Shown here one piece after another: positions 1-8,319 of a DNA stretch of 64,000 bases (within the stretch, counting starts at the first letter, position 1; every line of letters starts with the position of its first letter). This DNA comes from Ignavibacteria bacterium. GTDB taxonomy: Bacteria; Bacteroidota; Ignavibacteria; Tepidaquicellales; Tepidaquicellaceae. Under the pieces are notes generated by a model, which saw only the letters and a program-made list of their open reading frames with translations, had not been told where the DNA came from and ran no database searches. Where the stretch lies: positions 1 to 64,000 of the forward strand of contig JADJTX010000004.1 in assembly GCA_016710985.1 (NCBI GenBank), in the 5' to 3' direction. The translations under genes were made by a program, and so were the position numbers.

Positions 1-130
1 TTTTAAATGAATTATAATTCATGATTGACATAATTATTGCACCTAGCATTATTAATATAGCTATTACAAGACTTTTATTGATTAAAGCTATCCCAATTAA
101 AAATATTATAGCATTAAATGCTATTTTCAT
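1..130 (-). CDS. Small hydrophobic protein, 3' end outside window
   Basis: An ATG at position 130 on the minus strand opens a frame of at least 43 codons that runs off the left edge. The visible part is almost entirely hydrophobic (two stretches rich in Ile, Leu and Ala separated by a short Asn-Lys-Ser turn), so it would be a small membrane protein. It starts about 12 bases after the end of the degraded gene at 142-1150. I do not recognise a family, and the C-terminus is not visible. Confidence 0.4.
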   Translation of the reverse strand, partial: MKIAFNAIIFLIGIALINKSLVIAILIMLGAIIMSIMNYNSFK

Positions 131-141
131 AAATGGAAATT

Positions 142-1150
142 TTATTTTTTTTTTTCTTCATTAAAAAGATTTGTATAATAAGCGTTTTTTGCTTTGATAA
201 TTGCTCTTTTTCATCAGCTCCATCTTTTGTCGAAGTGACAAATCCATCTATTTTCAAATCCAATAGCTGTAGGCATGTTTGCTCTAATTTTCGTTTCTGT
301 ATATGAATCATAGATTCTACGATCCAAGGTTTACTTATGGATATGGCTAAATTTTTTGTGTGGCTTGAGTTGATCCGGATTTTTCAGGATTAAATGCTGC
401 ATTCGTTAATAATTGAAGCAAATCCACTTCTTCACTATAAATTTCATCTTCTGCTTTCAAGATTTGATCTGCCCAATCTTTGTCTCCTTCTCTCTCTATT
501 ATCAATTCATTTAGTCTTTCACTTTTTCGTAAAGGCAATTCTTCGTCATCAAAATTTGTAACTAGTCTGCTTAGAGTTTCATCTAATTGACTTAAAATTG
601 TATTTTGACTTATATTATTTCCATTTACAATACACTGAAAAAATCATTAATGGATTTATTCCTTTACACTTTTTCTAGGAAAGTAATAGTAAATTCCAAT
701 TTGCTGCATATTTTCTTAACAAAGGATTTTTTCACCATCTATTAAAAGTTTATGGGATTCAAAAAACTCACCCCATTTCAACTTTTGCTTGTCAATAAAA
801 TTATCTTGATTATGACATTCGTCTAGCCAGGTTTTTACTTTGTTCATCATTAATATTCTTGCGGCAGGTAAAATATTCCAAGTTGTAACCGCTTCCCAGA
901 ATCAAAATAAATTCCCTGTCCAGTTTTTTTTGGATCCTGATGCATAAATGTCTTTCAAGCCATCTCAAACCCGATTCTTGTCTGTTTAACCCCTTCTCAC
1001 CAATAGTAAATAAAACATCGTGGATTTGCAATATCATCTCTTTTAGACTTTCATTACTGCCCGATTACAGGTTTCTTTATCATTTCGTAACCAGCATGAA
1101 AGAGCTGCTAAAACAGGCGCTAACCAATATCCAGGAGCTTTAATCAAAAC
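142..1150 (-). pseudogene. Heavily frameshifted unknown gene
   Basis: Minus-strand coding-like sequence can be followed from about 1150 down to a stop at 142, but only by changing frame at least five times. Open pieces lie at 810-1037, 347-538 and 114-311. The longest readable part is charged and helical (around 347-600: Leu/Glu/Lys/Asp-rich, no Cys, no signal peptide), and the end is a lysine-rich tail. I do not recognise the protein. The break density is higher than elsewhere in the window, so this may be true decay in addition to the sequencing indels suspected elsewhere. It follows the intact 1185-1517 gene on the same strand and was probably its operon partner. Confidence 0.4.
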
Positions 1151-1184
1151 TTCTTCAGTTGTAAATTTTATGGTTCATTACTTA

Positions 1185-1517
1185 CTAACTGGCTATCTGT
1201 CTTGAAGAATTCTGTTGACATTCTTCTATTGAATAATATCCAAATTTAATTTCCAAATCCTGTCTTATATTTCCTAACCTTGTTTCTGCCAATTGAAGAT
1301 TATTCTTTCTTCTGAATTCATTCAGATAATCTAAAAATAATTGTTTAACTTCTTCTAATTCATTACTTAATAAATTTTGCTTATCATTAATTAAATCAAC
1401 TTCATTTCCAATATAATCAACCCGATTACCAACAACATTTATATTTTTATTGATTGTACTGAGAGCACCTGTTATAACTGAGATATCTACAGCCGATATT
1501 GCATATTGATTTGACAT
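1185..1517 (-). CDS. Unknown 110-aa helical protein
   Basis: An intact 110-residue frame with ATG start and no signal peptide. After a short N-terminal segment the protein is predominantly helical with heptad-like Leu/Ile/Val spacing (about residues 15-80) and abundant Asn, Asp and Glu, so a coiled coil is plausible. It lies between two broken frames on the same strand (1535-1989 upstream, 142-1150 downstream), 17 bases after the upstream fragment, which suggests a three- or four-gene operon. I do not recognise a family. It is the only intact gene in the left 2 kb. Confidence 0.5.
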   Translation of the reverse strand: MSNQYAISAVDISVITGALSTINKNINVVGNRVDYIGNEVDLINDKQNLLSNELEEVKQLFLDYLNEFRRKNNLQLAETRLGNIRQDLEIKFGYYSIEECQQNSSRQIAS

Positions 1518-1534
1518 AGATTAATTTTATTAAA

Positions 1535-1989
1535 TTAAACAATAATTGCTGTTCCGTCATCACGGACGCAAACTAATTTATTTTGGTAAACTTCTATAAA
1601 TGAGTAACTAACATGTAGTGCAAGACTCCTTGCTTATTCGAACTCAGCAGGCATAGATTCATTCCCCTCCTGAAATGCTTAATAATATTTTCGCCAGTAA
1701 TATCTAAATGTGAACAACAGAAAATCTTCTCCCAAATAGCATTTTGACACTATGCCTTTCATGTTATCTAATATCTCCCGGAGTTCCAAATTCTTCTTTT
1801 ATCTGATCCAGTAATTCAGGAATCCCTGAGTCTTAGTCAAATTTCCTTCATCAATTTTGGAAATTGTTTGTAAATAGCTGAAGATCTTTTTTTGAGTAAT
1901 TCTCTATTGGTTAATAACTTTTTGAAACATTCTTTCCGAACCAATATCAAAATTTCAATTTTAGTTTTTCGGTTATTGCTTCGTGGCAT
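1535..1989 (-). pseudogene. Broken small genes upstream of the 110-aa protein
   Basis: An ATG at 1989 opens a basic, Lys/Arg-rich frame that breaks after about 50 codons. Continuing in other frames gives helical, Leu/Glu-rich sequence to about 1770, and then a second fragment ending at 1535 whose last residues (Val-Cys-Val-Arg-Asp-Asp-Gly-Thr-Ala) look like a genuine C-terminus. At least three frame changes and one in-frame stop are needed. I cannot tell whether this is one gene or two. No family is recognised. Confidence 0.3.
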
Positions 1990-2327
1990 TATTTTATTTT
2001 ATATTTCCAATTAGTGCAAATAGTATTACTAAAGATAGAAACAATCAATCCTACTATAGCTTTAAGAAGTTTACTTCTGACTTTTAAAATAACAAGAAAG
2101 AACAAAGCTAATAGTATATTAAACTAATTACAAATGAAGGGTTACCGAATAAATTTTGCACAATAAAAATAACTAGAAAGACCAAAGTGACTTTAGTAAT
2201 TTTTCAATTGTTTGGTATTCCGGTTCTGCATAAATTTATTAAAATTTACTGGTTGTTATAATTTTAATTGATCTTACTAAAATATTTATTCATTCATTCA
2301 TCAAGAACTTCCCTCACCGCCATCTCC
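1990..2327. other. Gene-free stretch between degraded block and lipoprotein
   Basis: About 340 bases, strongly AT-rich. A short minus-strand stretch near 2000-2110 could be read as a small hydrophobic peptide but has no start codon and is interrupted. No hairpin terminator, tRNA or repeat was seen. Confidence 0.4.
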
Positions 2328-3295
2328 TCACCACAAATATCTTCCCGCATTATCACTCCATTCATTCGCCGGGCGTCTTGTCTGCATAATTTTGTTTAAA
2401 GACGAAATTAAATCTTTCTTTACTACTCCTCCAGCTGACTGTGCGCTTTCTATGGTTGTATTTTTATCGTAAACATATATCACATGTCCTTTCCACACAA
2501 TCATATCAAGCGGTTCAAGCATTTCCGCAATTTCGTTCACTGACTTGCCTTCTATCGGTATTCCTTCACCATAGCTAACCATTTGATGTGTGTTTCTTGG
2601 TGTGTAGCCATTCGTAGCTTCGTATATCAATCCCGAACAATCTACTCCTTTCATACACCAGTGATTATACACTTTCGAACTCACATTTCCGGATGGCTTA
2701 TAATACTCGATCATTTTTTCCACTCCATTCAAATTGTTGGCTCCCCAGACATAATCAGCGTTTTCACTTTTCTCAAAATAGTCATATATTTGTTCCATCG
2801 ATGGTTTGTTAATTTCTATTTTTTCCGGCTTTTTACTTTTTAATTCGACAAATCTTGAATCTATATAAAGCTCTGTTCCGCCAAGGACAATATCATAGTC
2901 ATCTGTTTGAACTTTATATATAGAATGATCACCTTGCTTATATTCCTCTACTATTTCAAAAACCGAACCCGGAAAAGCTACATACTCAAGCTCTTTTACT
3001 AACCCGCTTTTGCTAAATGCTAATGACTTTCCATCTCTGCCTCCATAGATTCTTTCAAAGTCAGGAGAATTCAAAACCCGTGTATTATAAATTGACACCG
3101 CATATTTTTCAAGTGAACTTCCGTCTTCGCTTGTCAAAGAACTGTCAATTTGCTTCGACGAAACTGAATCAGCCGCTAACTTAACTTCTTTATCTTCCTG
3201 AGATTTTACATCGTTCATTCGGGAATATTTATCTGAACATGAACAAAAAACAAGAAATAAAAAACGAAAAATATATTTATTCTACTTATCAACAT
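2328..3295 (-). CDS. NlpC/P60-like peptidase lipoprotein (frameshift in signal peptide)
   Basis: The C-terminal third carries the NlpC/P60 signature: a Cys in a VDCSG motif (about residue 190 of the intact frame) and a His in GHVIYVYD (about residue 245). This is the layout of cysteine peptidases that cleave peptidoglycan stem peptides. The uninterrupted frame starts at ATG 3218. Upstream, the sequence continues as a hydrophobic stretch and a lipobox-like Cys-Ser-Cys-Ser, reached from ATG 3295 by one single-base frame change at an A6/T6 run (3245-3250). The full product would then be a surface lipoprotein of about 320 residues. ATG 3295 overlaps the TGA of the upstream lipoprotein gene, supporting this start and translational coupling. 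The middle region has no recognised domain. Confidence 0.65.
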
Positions 3296-3875
3296 CCTTC
3301 TGTAACTTCTCCGGAATAAATCATCTCTTCTTTCAGTATCCTGATATTACCGGAATCATCTCTGATTAGCTCCATTACTTTCAATCCCTCATCCTGGTAA
3401 TCCTGACTTGAGTAGTATTGAGTGAACTGAATTTTAGTGTTTCCATTGCTTTCATTAAATGATACAACTTTAATATCATAAGCTGAAATAAAAGATCTTT
3501 GGCAGAAGAATACATTTTCCTTCTGTCATTGAGCCATTCACTGTAATTATAATAAGTTGTTTTGCCCGATTTTTTTTTTTATACCCTGAAAGTCATGGGA
3601 ATACAGAGATGAGTATGTATCAATTGCCTTGTTGGTCTGTATGCTTGCCCAGTTTTCTATGAATACTTTTACTTCTTCTTGGGGAATTCGTTTTTGAATA
3701 GCATTGAACTTCATTTCCTTTTCTTTAAGCTCAAGCTCTTTTTCTTTTAATTCAAGCCCTTTCTTCTTCAGTTCATAGTCAATGGAAATATCTTTTGAAT
3801 CAGACTGATTGCTTGAACTATTTTACAAGACTGAAATAAGAACAAAGTTGCAACTATTAATATAGCAATTTTCAT
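3289..3875 (-). CDS. Small lipoprotein with coiled coil and NTF2-like tail (three frameshifts)
   Basis: From ATG 3875 the frame gives a short signal peptide ending in a lipobox (LFQSC). A Lys/Glu/Leu-rich heptad region (about residues 40-65) follows, then a globular part with a YNYSEW segment, ending in a TGA that overlaps the next gene's start. Three single-base frame changes are needed, near 3830, near the T10 run at 3570-3580, and near 3500. The globular part resembles the NTF2/SnoaL-like fold in composition (an inference, not a motif match). The tight overlap with the NlpC/P60 lipoprotein suggests the two act together at the cell envelope. Confidence 0.45.
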
Positions 3876-4341
3876 AAATGGTAAAATTATTTTAAGAAAT
3901 AGAAGTTTGCTTAAGAATTCTTTAAAATTTAATCCAAAACCTAATTTGGAATTTATAAATTATTTAAAAACGAGTTATTAACTTTGGAATGGATAATAGA
4001 TTACCTAAAAAAATTACATCAGGGTAAAAGGGAGTACAAAAATCCTTCATAATTTGAATCCTTCAACTATTTTTTTGTGAAATTAGTATACAAAAATTAT
4101 TACTCATAATTAACTTAATTATTTTCAATTTTCAATACAAAATATTTGTCACAAAAAAATTCAATTTGTGTTACTTTAATATTAACTAATATTTCTAAAA
4201 CCAAAACTAAATTCACAATTCTTACAGCTTAATTATGAACTGCCCTTGAAATTATTGATGTTATCCGATTTGTAACACAACCCGCATTGTTAAAACCTTC
4301 TGCTTACTTTTGCAATTCTGCAAGCTAAAGTTCCGGAAACA
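3876..4341. other. Gene-free AT-rich stretch
   Basis: About 465 bases with no convincing open frame, RNA gene or long repeat. It is poly-A/T rich and probably holds the promoter for the minus-strand lipoprotein pair starting at 3875. No clear TAnnTTTG box was found. Confidence 0.4.
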
Positions 4342-4821
4342 TTAATTGCTGACAGTCACCTTAATAATCTCCCTTCCTGTTCCTTCTTTCCGGGACACAA
4401 TAACAACTTGTTCCCCTGTATCCTCAACAATGCCAATGAATTTCTTTTTCCGGATTACCCTTACTGTGCTTTGAATGAAGTTTGTACTGTTGCTTCAGTA
4501 ATTCCGTTCTTGCATCAAGATTTGATTTCAGCTTTGTGTATGTTGGATCATCATCATAGTTTAAAAGTGTTGGTGAAGTGGATTTCTCAACGGTTATTTT
4601 TCCGTAAGTTGCTTTGTTGTCTAAGAGTGTTATTTCACTTCTGAGTTTTTTATCAAGCGACTCTACTAATAGTTTGAGAACTGTTAATGATACCAGTTCG
4701 CTTACGCCGGTTGAATTTTCAAATATATTATTCTTCAGCTTTTCGGCAAGTGATTCAATATCTGATTTTGTAACTAAATGGTTGAATATCTGCGGAATGC
4801 TTTCTTCGTTATATCAAACAT
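4342..4821 (-). CDS. Unknown ~160-aa island protein (two frameshifts)
   Basis: A strong AGGAGG ribosome-binding site precedes ATG 4821. Reading needs one base change just after the start (near 4812) and another near 4470; it then ends at a TAA at 4342. The reconstructed protein is helical in its first 60 residues. It has a Tyr-Asp-Asp-Asp-Pro segment near residue 100, a Lys/Glu/Leu helix after it, and a beta-like basic tail (GIVEDTGEQ and GREIIKVTVSN). There is no signal peptide or membrane segment. The size and setting resemble small phage or plasmid accessory proteins, but I do not recognise the family. Confidence 0.45.
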
Positions 4822-5004
4822 GATATATCCTCCTTTACAGACAGAATTTCGATTTATAAATTTCTAATTTTAAGATGTTTCAATTAAGATTTAAATAATT
4901 TTTTAATAATTTAAAAACAGAGTTTTGATTTTAACTGCGTTCCAAACTGAGTTTTGGGACGAGTTTAATATTATTAAAAATTCAGACCTGTTATCTTTGT
5001 CACA

Positions 5005-5724
5005 TCACAGGAATCTCAGAAATGTTTCAATTTCCTTAACTGTTTCCGGGTCATTGTCTTTGAATCTGAACTCGAGCGCGTAGTAATTGCTTTTGTTCAC
5101 GACGCTGGTTTTCTTAACGAAGTAACCGGTTATGATCATGTCAATCAGTCTCTTACCTGAAGACAATATGAACTTTGTAGTTAATCCAAAGTTATCCATT
5201 GATTCGGTTTTCAGCAACATTGCGGATATGATCTTTTTTTCATCTATGAATATGATTTCGATCCAGTCCTGATATTCGTAGTTAAAGAATTCACCCTGAA
5301 GATGCCTTATTGCAAGCACGGTAAAATCAAGGGTATCAGAAACAGGATTTGCCTTAATCTTAAACTTTCCCATTTGACAATCTCCTCTGTAAGGAGTCGG
5401 TCTCCCGAGATTGATTATTCCGGAATTACTTAACGACACAGAGCCACAGAAAACATTTCCGTTACTGTTTACTGCTATCTGACCGGAGGCAGTTTCCTCA
5501 GCATTCTTCTTATTCGAATCCGTACTTTGTTTTTCACAATTCTCTGCAGATGTACCGGTCTCCGGATTTTTTTCTTTCTCAGAAACAGATCTCTGTATAG
5601 TCTCCTGTATTGTTTCATTTTTAGAATTTTTATTGAGTGTTGTTGAATTTTCATTTTCATACCTGTTTCCTTTTCTTTTGCTGATTGATAGTATCCCGTT
5701 TGTTGTTTGAATTAAGTCGTTCAT
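5005..5724 (-). CDS. Unknown 239-aa island protein
   Basis: An intact frame with a purine-rich ribosome-binding site (AAAGGA) in front of the ATG. Residues 1-80 are low-complexity and polar (Asn, Ser, Glu, Lys, Thr), probably disordered. Residues 85-239 look like one folded alpha/beta domain with many aromatic and Ile/Phe beta strands and a GRPTPYRGDC segment near residue 107. There is no signal peptide. It lies 98 bases downstream of the DUF932 gene on the same strand and is probably co-expressed with it. I do not recognise the family; a role in mobile-element DNA metabolism is only a contextual guess. Confidence 0.6.
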   Translation of the reverse strand: MNDLIQTTNGILSISKRKGNRYENENSTTLNKNSKNETIQETIQRSVSEKEKNPETGTSAENCEKQSTDSNKKNAEETASGQIAVNSNGNVFCGSVSLSNSGIINLGRPTPYRGDCQMGKFKIKANPVSDTLDFTVLAIRHLQGEFFNYEYQDWIEIIFIDEKKIISAMLLKTESMDNFGLTTKFILSSGKRLIDMIITGYFVKKTSVVNKSNYYALEFRFKDNDPETVKEIETFLRFL

Positions 5725-5775
5725 GATTTTTCCTTTCTGATTTAAAGTTAATCGTTTATAAATAACCTCCCCTAT

Positions 5776-5796
5776 CCCCTCCTTTGCAAGGAGGGG
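5776..5796. repeat. Perfect 9-bp-stem GC-rich hairpin
   Basis: CCCCTCCTT and AAGGAGGGG flank a three-base loop, giving a very stable 9-bp stem in an otherwise AT-rich spacer between the DUF932 gene and the next gene on the minus strand. No T-run follows it on the minus strand, so it is not a standard terminator. It could attenuate transcription or stabilise mRNA ends. Confidence 0.6.
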
Positions 5797-5822
5797 GAAT
5801 AGAAGTTTTAAATTTTAAAAAT

Positions 5823-6510
5823 TCAATTCAGGTTGAAATGCTGAATGAGATAATTATAAGACTGCGTGATCATATTCATTCCGCTTCTTACGCTGTGTTT
5901 CTTCAAAGCTTCAGTAGTGCACTGGCAGAAGTCCCAGGCAGTTTTATTTTTATAAGTTTCTTTCCATTCCTTGCGGATAATTGAAACGTGAGTATCCTTA
6001 ATCTTATTTTTATAATACATTTCACCTGTGAGATGTGCAGCTTCGATATCTGATACCGGTATCCTGTTCATTTTCTCATACTCTTCCTGAATGGAATTGA
6101 ACTGAGTATTTATTCCGGAAACTGCCTGCGATAAAAGCTTTTCAAAGTCACCGTAGACATTCAATGTATGTTTTCTCATTAAAATAATGTCGCCTCTGAA
6201 CATGAGATTTGAGCATACCAGGACCTTTGAACCGGACACAAAGCCAACCGGAAGCGATTTATCATAACTGTTTCTGAAACCGAACTCCTTCACCATAACT
6301 GAATCTATACTATTGGTTGAAATGCTCATTGATCCGAACATCTGCAGACCGTTCTTAGAGAGTTCATACTGTTCATTACAGACACTAAGACCGTTTGAGC
6401 TTAATTGATCTTTTACAGAATCAATAAGGTGCTTATTTGATACCGGTATATAAGAATCTGTCTGAGCTGGAACCGGTACTGATAAGACTTCATTTAAATT
6501 TGCGAAACAT
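5823..6510 (-). CDS. DUF932 (phage/plasmid-like) protein, one frameshift near start
   Basis: The central motif (GFRNSYDKS, then CSNLMF, GDI and RKHT, about residues 77-115) matches the DUF932 family of phage- and plasmid-associated proteins, whose biochemical role is not established. The intact frame begins at ATG 6341. The homologous N-terminus continues upstream to ATG 6510, which has a good AAAGGAG site, if one extra T directly after that start is removed, giving about 229 residues. Canonical members are often longer. It is the clearest mobile-element marker in the island besides the integrase, and its promoter-like box lies inside the inverted repeat at 6563-6600. Confidence 0.75.
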
Positions 6511-6562
6511 TGTTTTAACTCCTTTCTATTTTTTAATTAGTTATTGTTTTAATTTTAGTTAA

Positions 6563-6600
6563 GCCCTGTAATACCATACAAATATAAGGTATTACAGGGC
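6563..6600 (-). promoter_or_regulatory. 13-bp inverted repeat enclosing a TATATTTG -7 box
   Basis: GCCCTGTAATACC and its perfect complement GGTATTACAGGGC flank a 12-base loop. On the minus strand the loop contains TATATTTG (6579-6586), the Bacteroidota-type -7 element, about 70 bases upstream of the DUF932 start. A promoter framed by a dyad is typical of an operator or an autoregulated promoter. The alternative is a terminator for the gene ending at 6610, but no T-run follows on the minus strand. Confidence 0.5.
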
Positions 6601-6609
6601 AAAAAAATT

Positions 6610-6852
6610 TTAGAATGGCAAATCCCTGTTTTCTGTAATCATTTCTCTTCTTCTATTATCATCTGAAATATGATAATAAATTTCGTCAAGTGTAGTAACG
6701 TGAAATTCATCATTTGATGAAAAATGTACAGATACATGTTCGGGATAATTTTTGCTGAATAATTCACATTTATTTAATAAATGGGAATTTGAATTCAAGA
6801 ATGTTGCAATTTCTTCTTTTGGGATTTCAAATTTTGCACTATACATGATCAA
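6610..6852 (-). CDS. Unknown 80-aa island protein
   Basis: A small intact frame, acidic in its second half (Asp/Glu, and a DDNRRRE segment near residue 70), with no signal peptide or membrane segment. Its start overlaps the end of the upstream 81-aa gene by 14 bases, so the two form a translationally coupled pair. The first codons contain two Met (positions 1 and 3), and either could be the start. No family is recognised. Confidence 0.5.
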   Translation of the reverse strand: MIMYSAKFEIPKEEIATFLNSNSHLLNKCELFSKNYPEHVSVHFSSNDEFHVTTLDEIYYHISDDNRRREMITENRDLPF

Positions 6853-7084
6853 ATAATTTATTTAGGTTTGTAAAATGTGAGTTAATTAAATTGAGCTGTC
6901 CGGGAATGCAGCAATTTTTTTCGAAATATTCTTCAATATTCTTTACTGTGTAAAGGACTGATACACAATAATTGCGAATATCGAATTTGTATTTCGGATC
7001 TTTGGAACCTGGAAGAAGGATGGCAGTACTGATCAGGCATTTTAGAGAGGTAAGCAGCTGATTGATTTTCTTTGAGTTTTTCAT
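6839..7084 (-). CDS. Unknown 81-aa island protein
   Basis: An intact frame with a GAAAGGAA ribosome-binding site directly before the ATG and a TATATTTG promoter box about 50 bases upstream (7132-7139). The protein is basic and mostly helical, with a Cys-Cys pair near residue 58 and no export signal. It overlaps the following 80-aa gene by 14 bases. No family is recognised. It is the first gene of a short operon that also lies just upstream of the DUF932 promoter. Confidence 0.5.
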   Translation of the reverse strand: MKNSKKINQLLTSLKCLISTAILLPGSKDPKYKFDIRNYCVSVLYTVKNIEEYFEKNCCIPGQLNLINSHFTNLNKLFDHV

Positions 7085-7131
7085 TTCCTTTCTTGGTTTT
7101 GATTAATAAAAGATTAATTAAATCAACTATA

Positions 7132-7155
7132 CAAATATACAGTGAATAAACCGAA
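7132..7155 (-). promoter_or_regulatory. Promoter with TATATTTG box and TTCGGTTTAT element
   Basis: Reading on the minus strand, TTCGGTTTAT (7146-7155) is followed after six bases by TATATTTG (7132-7139), about 50 bases before the 81-aa gene. TATATTTG fits the known Bacteroidota -7 consensus TAnnTTTG. The same TTCGGTTTAT decamer recurs upstream of two other island genes. Confidence 0.5.
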
Positions 7156-7171
7156 TAAAATATCCATTAAA

Positions 7172-7196
7172 TTATACCCTTAATTTAAGGGTATAA
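7172..7196. repeat. 12-bp palindrome between island genes
   Basis: TTATACCCTTAA and TTAAGGGTATAA flank a single base, a perfect 12-bp dyad. It lies 15 bases downstream of the 70-aa gene and about 90 bases upstream of the 81-aa gene (both minus strand). The outer flanks (CCAT and ATGG) extend the pairing imperfectly. It may be a binding site or a weak terminator; no T-run follows. Confidence 0.5.
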
Positions 7197-7210
7197 TGGC
7201 ATAAGAATTG

Positions 7211-7423
7211 TTAAAATAAAGACTGCTGTAGATGTTTCTTAGATTTTATAGTGGAATTGTAATTTGAAACAAACCTTTTAAGTAATCGAGAACACTTATT
7301 TAAAGGTACTTTGCAGTCTTTAGGATCTAATCCAAGAAAGTCCGCAAGCAACCGCCTGGCTCTCAGATTATTACCATTCTTAATGAAATATATCTCTGTA
7401 ATATGTAATTTCTTCTTTTCCAT
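7211..7423 (-). CDS. Unknown 70-aa basic island protein
   Basis: A small, very basic protein (Lys/Arg-rich at both ends) with two predicted helices around residues 20-55 and no export signal. The composition suits a nucleic-acid-binding regulator, but no helix-turn-helix can be firmly assigned. A TTCGGTTTAT element lies 20 bases before its ATG and an AT-rich palindrome directly after its stop. The gene borders the 212-bp repeat region. No family is recognised. Confidence 0.45.
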   Translation of the reverse strand: MEKKKLHITEIYFIKNGNNLRARRLLADFLGLDPKDCKVPLNKCSRLLKRFVSNYNSTIKSKKHLQQSLF

Positions 7424-7443
7424 GCTATATTAATATAGTATAT

Positions 7444-7453
7444 ATAAACCGAA
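7444..7453 (-). promoter_or_regulatory. TTCGGTTTAT element upstream of the 70-aa gene
   Basis: An exact copy of the decamer found at 7146-7155 and 10517-10526, 20 bases before the start of the 70-aa gene on the minus strand. Its variable distance from the start codons argues for a regulator-binding site rather than a core promoter element. Confidence 0.4.
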
Positions 7454-7594
7454 ATATCAATACATATTATACTCACATTAAAAAACTCTTCCGCTCCTCA
7501 GCGTCCGGAGCTGCTGCAATGAAACGAGTGCTCTCCATTACTGTCGTGACCACCTCAGACCAAGGCAAACCTCCTGATTGAACGATCCCAAAAC

Positions 7595-8200
7595 GCTCGA
7601 TGAATAGTAGCAGGTCGAAAAAACCAAACACATCATACCGTAACCGTAAAAATGTTAGGTCCCCACTACCAAATGTTAGGCCACACCATTGGATGACAAT
7701 GTTAGGTCATAACTACCAATGATCTTTATGGGTAACCGTCCAACACGTCAAGGTAAGGAAGCCCCATTGCTGACAATGTAAGGTCATGACTACCAATGAA
7801 AAAACGCTCGACGAAAAGTAGCAAACTTAAAAAACCCAGACACATCATCCGTAAGGGTAATTACCAATGTCAGGTCACCATGATAATGAAAGGCCACACC
7901 ATTGGATGACAATGTTAGGTCATAACTACCAATGATCTTTATTGGTAACCGTCTAATATCTCAAATCAAGGAAGCACATTATTGACAATGTAAGATCATG
8001 ACTACCAATGAAGAAAAGCTCGATAAAAAGTAGCAGACTTGATAAACCCAGACACATCATCCGTAAGGGTAATTACCAATGTCAGGTCACCATGACCCAT
8101 GTAAGGCTACACCATTGGATGATAATGTTAGGTCGTAACTGCCAATGGTCTTTATGGGTAGCCGTCTCCGGTGGTATGTGATCACTACCAGTGTTAGACG
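7595..8200. repeat. ~212-bp tandem repeat, nearly three units, non-coding
   Basis: The unit begins with GCTCGA at 7595, 7806 and 8018 (period 211-212 bp); the third unit is incomplete and diverges after about 8165. Each unit contains CACATCAT-CGTAA and several copies of an internal motif, roughly AATGTtAGGTC followed by a-CTACCAATG. CATTGG and CCAATG occur in inverted orientation, so hairpins are possible. No frame is kept open across the units. Base composition is visibly richer in G+C than the surrounding island. A hairpin with a T-run on the plus strand (8259-8299) follows. I do not recognise the element. Confidence 0.75.
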
Positions 8201-8258
8201 AGTTGATAAATGCAGCATACAACAACTTTTTAAATGAGAGTAACCTCATAAAAATGGA

Positions 8259-8299
8259 AAGCCATTAAACTATTTAACATAGTATTTAATGGCTTTTTA
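8259..8299 (+). terminator. Hairpin terminator between repeat region and T9SS gene
   Basis: AAAGCCATTAAA (8259-8270) pairs perfectly with TTTAATGGCTTT (8286-8297), and the second arm runs into five Ts on the plus strand. On the minus strand the hairpin follows the stop of the T9SS gene at 8320 by about 20 bases, but its T-run is interrupted. It may act in both directions; the plus-strand form is stronger, implying a transcript across the repeat. Confidence 0.6.
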
Positions 8300-8319
8300 T
8301 GTCACTAATACACTCAGAT

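Noticed and set aside
7595..8200. CRISPR array or coding repeat protein
   Set aside because: The period is 212 bases with internal sub-repeats rather than repeat-spacer units, and no reading frame is kept across units.
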